DNA of 64,000 bases from Vibrio lentus. GTDB lineage: Bacteria; Pseudomonadota; Gammaproteobacteria; Enterobacterales; Vibrionaceae. A program made the position numbers and the translations under genes. The notes below the pieces were generated by a model. It was given only the letters and a program-made list of their open reading frames with translations. It made no database searches and was not told the DNA's origin. Shown here piece after piece: positions 46,181-56,469 of this stretch (its first letter is position 1; every line of letters begins with the position of its first letter). The stretch is taken from NCBI RefSeq assembly GCF_030409755.1, contig NZ_JAUFQE010000002.1, forward strand, positions 1,860,001-1,924,000, read 5' to 3'.

Positions 46181-48241
46181 ATGGCAACTGATCCAAGACA
46201 ACTTTTGGTAACTTGTGCGCTTCCGTACGCTAACGGCTCTATTCACCTTGGCCATATGCTTGAGCATATCCAAGCTGATATCTGGGTTCGATACCAGCGT
46301 CTACGTGGCAACACTGTAAACTTCATCTGTGCTGACGATGCTCACGGCACGCCAATTATGCTTAAAGCTCAACAGATGGGTATCACACCAGAAGAGATGA
46401 TCGCTGCTGTTAGTGAAGAGCATCAAAAAGACTTCGCTGGCTTTGATATCAGCTTTGATAACTACCACAGCACACATAGTGAAGAGAACCGTGAACTGGC
46501 TTCTCATATCTACCTTGAGCTTAAAAAGAACGGTTTCATCTCTAGCCGTACTATTTCTCAGCTTTTCGATCCTGAGAAAGAGATGTTTCTTCCAGACCGT
46601 TTTGTAAAAGGTACTTGCCCTAAGTGTAAGTCAGAAGACCAATACGGTGATAACTGTGATAACTGTGGTGAGACATACAGCCCAACTGAACTGATTAATC
46701 CAAAATCAGCAGTTTCTGGCGCAACTCCAGTAATGAAAGACTCTGAGCACTTCTTCTTCGACCTACCTCAGTTCGAAAGCATGCTTAAGGAGTGGACTCG
46801 TTCTGGCTCTCTACAGAATGAAACTGCAAACAAAATGCAGGAGTGGTTTGAGTCTGGCCTGCAACAGTGGGATATCTCACGTGATGCGCCTTACTTCGGC
46901 TTCGAAATCCCAGGCGAAAAAGACAAGTTCTTCTACGTGTGGCTAGATGCGCCAGTTGGCTACATGGCTTCTTTCAAGAACCTATGTGACAAGCGTGACG
47001 ATCTAAACTTCGACGAATACTGGAAGAAAGATAGCACAACTGAGCTTTACCACTTCATCGGTAAAGACATTGTGTACTTCCACTCTCTATTCTGGCCTGC
47101 AATGCTAGAAGGTTCTGGTTTCCGTAAGCCAAACAACGTATTCGTACACGGCTACGTAACCGTAAACGGCGCTAAGATGTCTAAGTCGAAAGGCACATTC
47201 ATCAAAGCAAGCACGTACCTAAACCACCTAGATCCTGAGTGTCTACGTTACTACTACGCTGCTAAGCTAAACAGCCGTATCGATGATTTAGACCTTAACC
47301 TTGAAGACTTCACTCAACGTGTAAACGCTGACGTAGTAAATAAGATTGTTAACTTGGCTTCTCGTAACGCAGGCTTCATCACTAAGCGTTTCGAAGGCAA
47401 GCTTTCTGCTGAATTTGCAGAACCAGAGCTTTATAACGAATTCGTAGCAGCAGCTGAGCGTATCGGTCAACTGTACGAAACTCGTGAGTTTAGCCGCGCT
47501 ATTCGTGAAGTAACGGCACTAGCAGACAAAGCTAACCAATACATCGACGAAAAAGCACCTTGGGTTCTTGCAAAAGAAGAAGGTAAAGAGAAAGAGCTTC
47601 AAGAAGTTTCTTCTGTAGGTATTAACCTATTCCGCGTACTCATGGCTTACCTGAAACCCGTAATGCCAGAGCTAGCCGCTCGCACTGAAGCTTTCCTAAA
47701 CGAAGAGCTAACGTGGGAAGCGATTGCTACCCCGCTAACTGATCACGAAATCACTAAGTTCAAGGCGCTATTTAGCCGTATTGATCCGAAGAAAGTCGAA
47801 GCAATGATCGAGTCTTCTAAAGAAGATGCAGCCGCTGAAGCAGCAGCAAAAGAAAAAGCGGAAGCAGAAAAAGAGCAAGCAAGCCAAACTGAACTAGACA
47901 AAGAACCAATCGCAGATGAGATTGAGTTCGATGCCTTTGCAGCAGTCGATATGCGTATAGCTCGTATCATCTCTTGTGAAGAAGTACCAAAAGCGAACAA
48001 ACTACTGAAATTCCAACTGGACATCGGTGGTGAGACTCGCCAAGTATTCTCTGGTATCAAGTCAGCGTACAAACCTGAAGAGCTAGAAGGCAAGCTAACT
48101 GTCATGGTAGCAAACCTTAAACCTCGTAAGATGAAGTTTGGTATGTCTGAAGGCATGATCCTAGCTGCTGGCCCTGGTGGCAGTGACTTATGGATCCTTG
48201 AACCACACGAAGGTGCTCAACCAGGTATGCGTGTAATGTAA
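46181..48241 (+). CDS. metG: Methionyl-tRNA synthetase (MetG)
   Basis: This 686-aa class I synthetase charges tRNA-Met. It has the HIGH-like motif HLGH (in [11 protein letters not shown] near residue 22), the zinc knuckle [19 protein letters not shown] (near 146-164), the KMSKS motif in [11 protein letters not shown] (near 331) and a C-terminal EMAP-II-like tRNA-binding dimerisation domain (from about 580, [14 protein letters not shown]) after an Ala/Lys/Glu linker. Length is that of the E. coli enzyme (677 aa) plus a longer linker. Confidence 0.97.
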   Translation: MATDPRQLLVTCALPYANGSIHLGHMLEHIQADIWVRYQRLRGNTVNFICADDAHGTPIMLKAQQMGITPEEMIAAVSEEHQKDFAGFDISFDNYHSTHSEENRELASHIYLELKKNGFISSRTISQLFDPEKEMFLPDRFVKGTCPKCKSEDQYGDNCDNCGETYSPTELINPKSAVSGATPVMKDSEHFFFDLPQFESMLKEWTRSGSLQNETANKMQEWFESGLQQWDISRDAPYFGFEIPGEKDKFFYVWLDAPVGYMASFKNLCDKRDDLNFDEYWKKDSTTELYHFIGKDIVYFHSLFWPAMLEGSGFRKPNNVFVHGYVTVNGAKMSKSKGTFIKASTYLNHLDPECLRYYYAAKLNSRIDDLDLNLEDFTQRVNADVVNKIVNLASRNAGFITKRFEGKLSAEFAEPELYNEFVAAAERIGQLYETREFSRAIREVTALADKANQYIDEKAPWVLAKEEGKEKELQEVSSVGINLFRVLMAYLKPVMPELAARTEAFLNEELTWEAIATPLTDHEITKFKALFSRIDPKKVEAMIESSKEDAAAEAAAKEKAEAEKEQASQTELDKEPIADEIEFDAFAAVDMRIARIISCEEVPKANKLLKFQLDIGGETRQVFSGIKSAYKPEELEGKLTVMVANLKPRKMKFGMSEGMILAAGPGGSDLWILEPHEGAQPGMRVM

Positions 48242-48258
48242 TGCCGGTTTAGCCACTT

Positions 48259-48295
48259 AAAAATCCCCATAACAGCCATGTTATGGGGATTTTTT
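48259..48295 (+). terminator. metG terminator
   Basis: A perfect 16-bp stem (48259-48274 with 48279-48294) with a GCCA loop ends in a T-run. Confidence 0.93.
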
Positions 48296-48429
48296 ATATC
48301 TATGGAAAACAAGCGTTCTCTGTTAGAGTCGCCTTCAACTATGCTATGTAGAGTAAAATGTGCTTTATCAAATCCAATATATTTGATTGGAGCCATATTC
48401 ACTCCCAGATACCTTTTTAGGACTACCCT

Positions 48430-48909
48430 GTGACTAACAATGAAATCTTGCGTCGTATTCAACACGCACTAAACCTTAAAAATGCACAAATCATCAAAGC
48501 TATTGAACAAGCTGACGTTATCGTTGCTCACGATAAAGTGATTAACTGGCTGAAAGAAGATAACGACAAGTCATGCGCAACGATGAAAGACAAAGAGTTA
48601 GCGGTATTCCTAAATGGTTTCATCAACCTGAAGCGTGGCAAGAAAGAAGGTGAGCAGCCAAAACCTGAAGTTGCACTAACGAACAACATGATTTTCATGA
48701 AGCTGCGCATCGCGCTAAACATGAAAGCTGAAGATGTGCTTGATGTACTAGAAGTTGTTGGTGTGAGCTTAAGTAAATACGAGATCGGTGCTTACTTCCG
48801 CAAGCCAGAAAATAAGAACTACAAAGTGTGTGAAGACCAATTACTTTGTGATTACTTAAATGGTGTTCAGTTTACTAACCGCCCAGACTCAGAAGAGTTT
48901 GCAGGGTAA
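48430..48909 (+). CDS. yehS: YehS-like DUF1456 family protein
   Basis: This 159-aa protein has two similar halves (TNNEILRRIQHALNLKNAQIIKAI and TNNMIFMKLRIALNMKAEDVLDVL), the duplicated DUF1456 helical domain of E. coli YehS. It begins with GTG, with AGGA 7 nt upstream, and the alignment with YehS supports this start. It is cytoplasmic by sequence; its function is unknown. It follows metG after a strong terminator and converges with fadR across a shared terminator. Confidence 0.87.
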   Translation: MTNNEILRRIQHALNLKNAQIIKAIEQADVIVAHDKVINWLKEDNDKSCATMKDKELAVFLNGFINLKRGKKEGEQPKPEVALTNNMIFMKLRIALNMKAEDVLDVLEVVGVSLSKYEIGAYFRKPENKNYKVCEDQLLCDYLNGVQFTNRPDSEEFAG

Positions 48910-48950
48910 GTGACTGCCTATTGATAAGTTGTCACTAACTATCAATAAAT

Positions 48951-48989
48951 AAAAAGCGGCGAGATAATTTGATTATCTCGCCGCTTTTT
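48951..48989. terminator. yehS / fadR bidirectional terminator
   Basis: A perfect 18-bp stem (48951-48968 with 48972-48989) has a 3-nt loop and A5/T5 ends. Confidence 0.95.
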
Positions 48990-49046
48990 GTTTTCTTTAC
49001 GTCGTTTACTTAACAAGCAAACTTAACAGTACTTTGATGAAAAGAC

Positions 49047-49886
49047 TTAGCTGTCATCTTCAGTAAAGTTTGTTGGTAACGTTGTTTTCATCTCGTTCCA
49101 AATCTGTGCGCTTGCGATACCGTAATTACGAATCACAAGTGGTAGGTTTTCACGCTCACCACTTTCACAAATAACAAACAAGTCTTTGTAGAACTCCATG
49201 GCTAAACGACGAGCTTCCGGGTTAGAGAAGTAGTAGCTGCCAACACGGTCGTAGAGCTTACGAACACCGTTAAAAATCAGTCCGTAGATTTGGTTACCTG
49301 AATGGAATGCTAAACGTTGGAAAAGCATGTAATCGTAGAAGTTAAACGTTTTAGCAATTAAGATCGTTTGACGCTTCGCTTCATCTTTTTCTACGTCTTC
49401 TTTCACTGACTGTTTGATCTTGTCAGCATACGGAGAAGACTCTAGGAATTCATCCCATGTCGGTGCCGCAAGTAAAGCTTCACAAGATTCAATCACGTTA
49501 GTAATCGTACGCTCAGACGCTTCTTTATTTGCTTTGAAAGCATAACGCATAAAGATAGGACTGATATTGGTACGTGCAGCAAGCAAGTCTTCTACCATTT
49601 TACTTGCGTTATCAACATCCAACGTCATTAACGTATCAAGAATATGAAGGCCTGAGGTTTCCATAAACTGGTTAACTTTTGTTGGCTTGCCGTGTTGGAT
49701 CGTCAACCAACCATCACGAGCAAGACGTTGTAGTACTTCACGAAGCGTAGTACGTGTAACACCAATCAGTTCAGAAAGCTCACGCTCTGCGGGCAAGATA
49801 GAACCTGGAGGGAAACGGCCATTCCAAATACTTTCAATGATATACTTTTCTGCAAATCCTGCCGGGCTCTTCGCCTTAATGACCAT
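49047..49886 (-). CDS. fadR: Fatty-acid regulator FadR (GntR family)
   Basis: This 279-aa acyl-CoA-responsive regulator represses fatty-acid degradation genes and activates fab genes. The N-terminal winged helix (residues 10-75, with [30 protein letters not shown]) is close to E. coli FadR. The protein is about 40 residues longer than the E. coli one (239 aa) because of a charged insertion near residues 140-180 ([21 protein letters not shown]). This insertion is typical of Vibrio FadR and is reported to give it a second acyl-CoA site and stronger response. It diverges from nhaB. Confidence 0.95.
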   Translation of the reverse strand: MVIKAKSPAGFAEKYIIESIWNGRFPPGSILPAERELSELIGVTRTTLREVLQRLARDGWLTIQHGKPTKVNQFMETSGLHILDTLMTLDVDNASKMVEDLLAARTNISPIFMRYAFKANKEASERTITNVIESCEALLAAPTWDEFLESSPYADKIKQSVKEDVEKDEAKRQTILIAKTFNFYDYMLFQRLAFHSGNQIYGLIFNGVRKLYDRVGSYYFSNPEARRLAMEFYKDLFVICESGERENLPLVIRNYGIASAQIWNEMKTTLPTNFTEDDS

Positions 49887-50526
49887 CTACACTTCAATCC
49901 AATTTAATTATTATGTTCTAATTTACTCATCATACCACTAGTCTTACCTAGCTGAAATACCCCCAAAAACTTTACTCACCCAAATATAACAATAGAGCTA
50001 AAGCTCTAAAGTTAAGCACACGTTTACACTTAGAGTTTGGAAAGCAAGTGACTATAAACCACCATTACAACAACTTATTAACACAATAAAATCCGTTAAA
50101 AATCAATGGCATTGGTCATATTTACAAGGTAATTAAAATGCAATATTAAGTTGTAATAATCACACATAAACAGTCTTTATTATGTTGATTTCAATCATTT
50201 CGCTGAAATATTGATTCTAGTCGGTTTTTATCACATTTTAAGTGGTATGCTTGCGCTACTTTGATCGCGTTTCTCAACAAAAAAGAGGTATTTTTAGTGC
50301 TACAGGGCTTTTCCTGTTGACTAAATGTTATCTAAGAGTAGAGTTGCGCTCAAAAATAAGCAGTGCTTGAGTTTCTAAGGGAGTGACTTGGCAAGACCAC
50401 AGAACATTACATGGAATGTAGTTTTTCTAAGTCACTGTTAGTTATAGTTTTTAATCAATTTTATAGCTCGATTCTCAAAATGTTGTATTGCTTGTCTATT
50501 CATAATCAACATAAAAGAGTATTAAC
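49887..50526. other. fadR / nhaB divergent region
   Basis: These 640 bp are AT-rich and I see no gene; the short open frame near 50411-50614 runs into nhaB and looks spurious. A FadR-like operator (50389-50399) is the only site I can name. Confidence 0.55.
50389..50399. promoter_or_regulatory. Candidate FadR operator
   Basis: TGGCAAGACCA matches 9 of 11 positions of the FadR core TGGTCNGACCA. It is about 130 bp upstream of nhaB and 500 bp from fadR. With an 11-bp loose match, chance occurrence is possible. Confidence 0.35.
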
Positions 50527-52119
50527 ATGCCGATGTCTCTCGGAAACGCTTTTATCAAGAACTTCCTTGGTAAAGCTCCTGATTGGTATAAACTTGCCAT
50601 CATTTCCTTTTTAATCATCAACCCGTTTGTTTTTTTCCTAGTTGACCCATTTGTTGCGGGCTGGCTGTTAGTGGTTGAGTTTATTTTCACTCTAGCTATG
50701 GCTCTCAAATGCTACCCTCTTCAACCAGGTGGTCTATTAGCTATTCAAGCAGTCGCCATTGGCATGACCAAACCAGAAATGGTTTATCACGAACTGCAAG
50801 CAAACCTTCCTGTATTACTCTTGCTCGTATTCATGGTTGCTGGCATTTACTTCATGAAAGAACTGCTTTTGTTCATTTTCACGAAGATCTTGCTTGGCAT
50901 CCAATCTAAAGTCTTACTCTCTGTTGCTTTCTGTGTTGCTGCTGCTTTCTTATCAGCATTCCTAGACGCACTAACAGTAATCGCCGTAGTTATTAGCGTT
51001 GCGGTCGGCTTCTACTCTATTTATCACAAGGTTGCATCAGGCAAAGGTACAACGTCTGCGCACGATCATACGCATGATGAAGAGATCTCTGAGCTAACTC
51101 GTGATGACTTAGAAAACTACCGTGCTTTCCTACGTTCATTGCTTATGCACGCCGGTGTTGGTACAGCACTGGGTGGTGTAATGACCATGGTAGGTGAACC
51201 ACAAAACTTGGTAATTGCTAAACAAGCAGGTTGGGAATTCGGTGAATTTATCATCCGAATGCTGCCTGTAACGCTGCCTGTTTTTTTCTGCGGTATTTTA
51301 ACTTGTGCACTTGTCGAGAAATTCAAAGTATTTGGCTACGGTGCAGAACTGCCAAATAACGTTCGCCAAATCTTAGTTGAATTTGACAACAAAGAACGCG
51401 CAAACCGTACAAAACAAGACGTAGCAAAACTATGGGTTCAAAGTGCAATCGCAGTTTGGCTTATTGTTGGCCTTGCGCTTCACGTCGCTGAAGTCGGTTT
51501 GATTGGCCTTTCAGTTATCATTTTAGCAACGGCATTTACTGGTGTAATTGAAGAACACTCGATGGGTAAAGCCTTTGAAGAAGCGCTACCATTTACTGCT
51601 CTTCTTGCTGTCTTTTTCGCAGTCGTTGCTGTAATCATCGACCAGGGACTATTTAAGCCAGTGATCGACGCAGTACTTCACGTTGAAGATAAGGGCGCAC
51701 AGCTCGCACTCTTCTACGTAGCCAACGGTATCTTGTCGATGGTTTCAGATAACGTGTTCGTAGGTACGGTTTACATCAACGAAGTGAAAACTGCACTGGT
51801 TGAAGGCATCATCACTCGTGACCAATTTGACCTACTTGCTGTTGCTATCAACACAGGTACTAACCTACCTTCTGTTGCTACGCCAAACGGCCAAGCTGCA
51901 TTCCTATTCTTATTAACATCGGCACTTGCCCCGTTAATTCGACTGTCTTACGGCCGCATGGTTATCATGGCTTTGCCATACACTATCGTACTGGCTCTTG
52001 TTGGCCTTGCTGGTATCGTGTTCTTTGTTGAACCGATGACAGCCTGGTTCTACGATGCAGGTTGGATCATTCAGCGCACAGGTGAAGCCGTTGCTCCATT
52101 GGTTTCTGGTGGTCACTAA
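50527..52119 (+). CDS. nhaB: Na+/H+ antiporter NhaB
   Basis: This 530-aa inner-membrane antiporter exports sodium in exchange for protons, at the neutral to alkaline pH and salt of marine water. About a dozen hydrophobic segments alternate with short loops; the conserved [18 protein letters not shown] (near residue 217) and [20 protein letters not shown] (near 445) segments mark NhaB. It lies beside fadR as in E. coli. The ribosome-binding site is not obvious. It ends at a terminator before dsbB. Confidence 0.94.
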   Translation: MPMSLGNAFIKNFLGKAPDWYKLAIISFLIINPFVFFLVDPFVAGWLLVVEFIFTLAMALKCYPLQPGGLLAIQAVAIGMTKPEMVYHELQANLPVLLLLVFMVAGIYFMKELLLFIFTKILLGIQSKVLLSVAFCVAAAFLSAFLDALTVIAVVISVAVGFYSIYHKVASGKGTTSAHDHTHDEEISELTRDDLENYRAFLRSLLMHAGVGTALGGVMTMVGEPQNLVIAKQAGWEFGEFIIRMLPVTLPVFFCGILTCALVEKFKVFGYGAELPNNVRQILVEFDNKERANRTKQDVAKLWVQSAIAVWLIVGLALHVAEVGLIGLSVIILATAFTGVIEEHSMGKAFEEALPFTALLAVFFAVVAVIIDQGLFKPVIDAVLHVEDKGAQLALFYVANGILSMVSDNVFVGTVYINEVKTALVEGIITRDQFDLLAVAINTGTNLPSVATPNGQAAFLFLLTSALAPLIRLSYGRMVIMALPYTIVLALVGLAGIVFFVEPMTAWFYDAGWIIQRTGEAVAPLVSGGH

Positions 52120-52200
52120 TCTGATTTTGTGTTGCGAAACACAATAAGTGTATCTAACTAATCAAAAATATTAGTTGATTAGGAAACTTATCCAAGATAA

Positions 52201-52229
52201 AAAGCTCTGAGTATTCAGAGCTTTTTTAT
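52201..52229 (+). terminator. nhaB terminator
   Basis: A 10-bp stem (52201-52210 with 52215-52224) with a GTAT loop is followed by T-rich sequence. dsbB starts only about 20 bp downstream of it. Confidence 0.85.
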
Positions 52230-52250
52230 TTTATAGACGGGATTAAATTC

Positions 52251-52775
52251 GTGAACTTTTTTGCAATGCTCAAAGACTTCTCTAAGGGACGTTTATCTTG
52301 GCTTTTACTGCTGGCTTTCATACTATTTTTTGAAGCGTGTGCCCTTTTCTTCCAGCACGTAATGATGCTTGGCCCTTGCGTGATGTGTATCTACGAGCGC
52401 GTTGCCATGCTTGCTATCGGTGTCGCGGCAATGATTGGCGCTATAGCCCCAAATAACCCGATATCACGTTGGCTAGGCCTTGCTGGTTGGGGATTTGGCG
52501 CGTACAAGGGTTTGACGCTGGCTTTAGAGCACGTCGATTACCAGTTCAACCCGTCTCCTTTTGCAACCTGTGACTTATTCGTGACCTTCCCTAGTTGGGC
52601 GCCACTAAACAAATGGGTTCCGTGGATGTTTGAAGCTTACGGAGACTGCAGCAAGGTTGTGTGGCAGTTCTTAGAGCTTTCTATGCCTCAATGGCTAGTG
52701 ATTATCTTCGCGGGTAACTTGGTTGCTTTCGGCTTTATTGTTGTGTCTCAATTCGTTAAATCAAAGAATGACTAA
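52251..52775 (+). CDS. dsbB: Disulphide bond protein DsbB
   Basis: This 174-aa inner-membrane quinone reductase reoxidises DsbA in the periplasm. Four membrane helices frame the first Cys pair (PCVMC near residue 41-44) and the second pair in ATCDLFVTF and AYGDCSKVVWQFL (near 104 and 130). The GTG start at 52251 agrees with Vibrio DsbB N-termini (NFFAMLKDFSKGRLSWLLLL); an ATG five codons on is the alternative. It lies 131 bp after nhaB, with a terminator between, so it may rely on readthrough or a close promoter. Confidence 0.94.
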   Translation: MNFFAMLKDFSKGRLSWLLLLAFILFFEACALFFQHVMMLGPCVMCIYERVAMLAIGVAAMIGAIAPNNPISRWLGLAGWGFGAYKGLTLALEHVDYQFNPSPFATCDLFVTFPSWAPLNKWVPWMFEAYGDCSKVVWQFLELSMPQWLVIIFAGNLVAFGFIVVSQFVKSKND

Positions 52776-52801
52776 CAATTAGCTCATCATGTGCAGAAAC
52801 G

Positions 52802-52829
52802 AAAAAGTCGACCAACAGGTCGACTTTTT
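52802..52829. terminator. dsbB / YecA-family gene terminator
   Basis: A perfect 12-bp stem (52802-52813 with 52818-52829) with an AACA loop has A/T ends on both sides. Confidence 0.92.
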
Positions 52830-52899
52830 ATTGCTTAAGCTTTTATCACTTAAAGAGAATCTGATGCTCATTCAAGCTTAATCTATCAACAAGTCTCGA

Positions 52900-53520
52900 T
52901 TAGCTGTTTTTGCCGCAACATTGCTTGAATTTCTTGCCACTCTCACACGGACATAGATCGTTTCGACCAATATCTTTAAATGGGTTCACGCTTTGTGACT
53001 TATTACCCAACATGGCTTCATCTGCCGCAAGTGCCACTTCAGAAATCATCAAATCAATCTGACCAACCAAGTCAGCAAGCGATGGCGGATTCTGAAGGCC
53101 AGCAGCGACCATTTGTTGTTGGGTTTGTTCTTCGTCGATCGCCAACATCAATGTAGTTAGCAGCGCTTGTAGCATACGTAGCGTACCATCCGCCACGGTC
53201 ACACTTTGCCACTGCTCCTCAATCGTAGGCCAAACCATCATAAAGCCTTCCGCGAAATCAGCGAATTGTTCGTTAAAGTCACCTTCCGCAAACACATCGG
53301 CTAGTAAGTATTCACTACGCTGAATCAGGTTGTGTTGACGGTTAATTTGTTCCGTCACGATTGTTACCAGCTCTTTGCCCGCTTCAGGCGCGACGATAGC
53401 CAGCCATTCTTCAGGATCTAATGGTTTAGTCGCTAGGTTAGACGCAAGGATTGCACCTTCAATAAACTGCGGTGTAATGTCTGTAACTTGTTCTGGTAGG
53501 CTTAATAATTGATATGTCAT
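52900..53520 (-). CDS. YecA/UPF0149 family protein with SEC-C zinc motif
   Basis: This 206-aa protein has an N-terminal helical UPF0149 (YgfB/YecA) domain and ends in a SEC-C motif, [18 protein letters not shown] (last 22 residues), which binds one zinc ion through Cys residues. E. coli YecA is reported to associate with ribosomes and SecA. The function here is inferred from that. It is single, flanked by dsbB and the divergent dusC. Confidence 0.88.
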   Translation of the reverse strand: MTYQLLSLPEQVTDITPQFIEGAILASNLATKPLDPEEWLAIVAPEAGKELVTIVTEQINRQHNLIQRSEYLLADVFAEGDFNEQFADFAEGFMMVWPTIEEQWQSVTVADGTLRMLQALLTTLMLAIDEEQTQQQMVAAGLQNPPSLADLVGQIDLMISEVALAADEAMLGNKSQSVNPFKDIGRNDLCPCESGKKFKQCCGKNS

Positions 53521-53702
53521 GAAAGCTCGAGTGTTTTAAATCATTTTGTCCATTATAGCGTTATCAAACCCAGCATGTCGCCACTAACCGCTCAAGTAAA
53601 CATGACAACAGGAGCCCCACTCTCGTAGTGACAATCCTGTGAGCAAACCGTACAATCACGCCTCTTAATTTTTGGTCCACTCAGTTTCGGTAAAAAAACA
53701 GC

Positions 53703-54659
53703 ATGCGAGTAATACTTGGCCCTATGGAGGGCGTCCTTGATCATCTAATGCGCGAAATTCTTACAGAGATTAATGACTATGATCTCTGTGTCACTGAATT
53801 CGTGCGTATCGTTGATCAACTTCTTCCCCCGCATGTTTTCCACCGTATTTGCCCTGAATTACATCAAGGCTCTCAAACCATGGCAGGTGTACCTATCCAC
53901 CTGCAGCTTCTTGGACAACACCCAAATTGGATGGCTGAGAATGCCTTCCAGGCGGCCAGCTTAGGCGCTAAAGGGATCGATATTAACTTTGGGTGTCCTG
54001 CTAAAGCAGTAAACAAAAGTAATGGTGGAGCGTCCCTGTTAAAAGAGCCAGAGCTCATCTATCAAGTAGTGAAAGCTTGCCGAGAAGCGGTCCCTGCGCA
54101 CATTCCCGTGTCTGCAAAAATTCGATTAGGTTGGGAACACCCTGAAGAATGTTTTGAAATTGTCGACGCGATCGAGCAAGCAAAAGCTGACGAACTTACC
54201 GTGCATGCGCGAACCAAAGTTGGCGGCTACAAAGCCAGTGAAATCAAATGGGATTACATCAACCAAATAAGAGAGAAGACCTCTCTGCCGTTGATTGCGA
54301 ATGGGGAAATTTGGAACTATCAAGATGGCCAAGATTGTATTGAGGCAACGGGTGTCGATTCATTAATGGTCTGCCGCGGCGCTTTTAATATTCCAAACCT
54401 TGGTAATGTCGTTAAGCACAACCACCAGAAAATGCCGTGGGATAGAGTGATCGCACTTTTACTGCGCTATTCAGAGTTTCAAATTAAAGGGGATAAAGGC
54501 ATGTACTACCCCAATAGAGTGAAACAATGGTTTGTCTATTTAAGTAAAGGCTACCCTGAAGCGAACGAACTGTTTAAAGAAATTCGTACTTTCAAGAAAG
54601 CGCCGCCTATCGTAGAGCGCCTACAACGCTATCAAGAAGAGCATTTCCACTCAGCTTAA
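53703..54659 (+). CDS. dusC: tRNA-dihydrouridine(16) synthase DusC
   Basis: This 318-aa FMN enzyme reduces U16 in tRNA. It aligns with E. coli DusC from MRVILGPMEGVLD (DusC-type PMEGV) onward. The catalytic Cys is in INFGCPAKAVNKSNGGASLL (near residue 98), SAKIRLGW is near 140, and ANGEIW and CRGAF (near 200-225) bind FMN. It is 182 bp from the divergent YecA-family gene. No ribosome-binding site is visible before the ATG. Confidence 0.94.
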   Translation: MRVILGPMEGVLDHLMREILTEINDYDLCVTEFVRIVDQLLPPHVFHRICPELHQGSQTMAGVPIHLQLLGQHPNWMAENAFQAASLGAKGIDINFGCPAKAVNKSNGGASLLKEPELIYQVVKACREAVPAHIPVSAKIRLGWEHPEECFEIVDAIEQAKADELTVHARTKVGGYKASEIKWDYINQIREKTSLPLIANGEIWNYQDGQDCIEATGVDSLMVCRGAFNIPNLGNVVKHNHQKMPWDRVIALLLRYSEFQIKGDKGMYYPNRVKQWFVYLSKGYPEANELFKEIRTFKKAPPIVERLQRYQEEHFHSA

Positions 54660-54726
54660 TATGTCTTAGCCAGGGAGAGTCATCAACCCCTCTCCTCCTT
54701 TAAAGCGCAAGATTTGAGTAACGTGG

Positions 54727-56193
54727 TTAAAACTCGATTCGGTCTTTACCGGTCGTCTTAGCCACGTACAGTTTTTCATCGGCGTACTTAAATATCTCTT
54801 CAAAGTCGAGTTTGCTTTGCTCCGTTTCAACAATGCACACGCCGCCAGATACCGTGAAGCCATTAGGGATGATATCCTCAGATTTAGAGCAAACCGCGCT
54901 TTTTACACGCTGCAATGTTCTGATTAATGTTTCTCGATCATCCCCTTTCAGATAGACAACGAACTCTTCACCACCAAATCTCGCAGCAACATCACTACTT
55001 CGAATGCTATTACTTATCTGGCGCGACATGTAACGGATGACATCGTCGCCTTTATCGTGGCCGAAGGTGTCATTTATCGACTTGAAATCATCGATATCAA
55101 ATACCGTTAAAGCAAACAACTGATCATGTTCTACGCTGCGCCAAAACGCTTCTAAACCACGTCGATTCAGTAGCCCGGTCATTGGGTCTTTGGCTGCAAG
55201 ATCTTTGAAATAACCGCGTTCAATATTGGAATTAACGTAAAAAAAGATGGTTACAGAGAATAGATACACAATGATAGCGACAATAAGGCTGTCTTTTTCA
55301 TAAACGAAAAAGTGTCGAGCCTCATCAACCAAATTCAATTCGTAGTACATAGCATGATGAGATGCTACGCCCTCTAGCTCAATTTTATGATAGAAAGCGG
55401 CGGAATCTCTTGGGCTAGTTAAGGTAGTATCAATAATATCGATTCGACCGGCTAAGTGTTCATTAGCAATAGCAAGTAGTTTTCCAGCGTCAATATCAAC
55501 CGATAACATCCCTTGATGTTCGCCTTTATGAAAGACAGGGATCGTCATGCTGATCATACGGTCAAGAGAATCAAACCGATATGCAGGACCAGATAAAGTC
55601 AACAGATCAGGGTTGTTGGCGGTTTTTTGCCAATATGGACGGCTTTTGATGGTCGAAAGTAATTCCTTTCCTAACCCTTTGGCAAAATCTTCCGGTGACG
55701 AAATAACGTACCCACGTTTATCAATAAAGTGGACACCATCGTGGTATTCATCAAGTTGGGAGAGAAATGAGAGAATAGGTGCTAGAGCTATTTTCTCCGA
55801 AGCACTTTTATAGGTACTACTTGTTTCTGTACATAAAGACTCTTCACCGACCAGCATGTAGTCAATATCAACAGAAGGGATATCGGTAGTTTTGCCTTCG
55901 GCAAGAAGCAGGCTATCAATTGGCCAAATTTGGCATAGGCCATCAACCACCTGTTTGTTGTGGTCAAGGAAAAGAGGGTTACCTGATTTGTAATAGTTTG
56001 AGAAACTATAATCTAGCGCGGTAACGATCTTAGTCGTTCGTTTAAAAACTTCTTCGATACGTTGAAATTCATTGCTGATATCTTTCTCTACCGAGTCAAA
56101 ATGGTTCTTTGCAATCAAGCTAAGTAACATCGCTGCGATCACAGCAGGGAAACCAAAAACAAAGGTAAGGCTAAAGTGCCTGTTAACTTTCAT
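54727..56193 (-). CDS. Membrane diguanylate cyclase with Cache-like sensor
   Basis: This 488-aa inner-membrane enzyme makes c-di-GMP. A first membrane helix (residues 8-27) and a second (near 300-322, LIVAIIVYLFSVTIFFYV) flank a periplasmic sensor of about 270 residues with PDC/Cache-like features (FIDKRGYVISSPEDF near 155). The GGDEF domain has FDIDDFKSINDTFGHDKGDD and the intact active site GGEEF near residue 415. An RxxD inhibitory site (RSSD) lies 5 residues before it. The ligand is unknown. It lies 276 bp downstream of an orphan binding-protein gene, same strand. Confidence 0.92.
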   Translation of the reverse strand: MKVNRHFSLTFVFGFPAVIAAMLLSLIAKNHFDSVEKDISNEFQRIEEVFKRTTKIVTALDYSFSNYYKSGNPLFLDHNKQVVDGLCQIWPIDSLLLAEGKTTDIPSVDIDYMLVGEESLCTETSSTYKSASEKIALAPILSFLSQLDEYHDGVHFIDKRGYVISSPEDFAKGLGKELLSTIKSRPYWQKTANNPDLLTLSGPAYRFDSLDRMISMTIPVFHKGEHQGMLSVDIDAGKLLAIANEHLAGRIDIIDTTLTSPRDSAAFYHKIELEGVASHHAMYYELNLVDEARHFFVYEKDSLIVAIIVYLFSVTIFFYVNSNIERGYFKDLAAKDPMTGLLNRRGLEAFWRSVEHDQLFALTVFDIDDFKSINDTFGHDKGDDVIRYMSRQISNSIRSSDVAARFGGEEFVVYLKGDDRETLIRTLQRVKSAVCSKSEDIIPNGFTVSGGVCIVETEQSKLDFEEIFKYADEKLYVAKTTGKDRIEF

Positions 56194-56469
56194 ATCATGT
56201 GCTCTTAGCGCTTAGCTATTTTCATTTACCCCATTAATATTATGACATTAATCGCCGGCTCTCTCGATGTAAAATAATGTAAATTCATATTAACAGCATA
56301 GCTTACGGCCAAATAACCGATTCGGAGTGAACTAAATAACCACTTATAAAAGAACAAATTAGAGAAATACGACCATTATGTTGAGTTAATTTACTAATTT
56401 CTATCAACTGTTTTAATACTGTTAACAAGATTATTTATATGCAACCTATGTTCATCATTCTAGTTATTA

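Noticed and set aside
50411..50614. 67-aa plus-strand frame upstream of nhaB
   Set aside because: It runs out of frame into nhaB, has no ribosome-binding site and no recognisable product.
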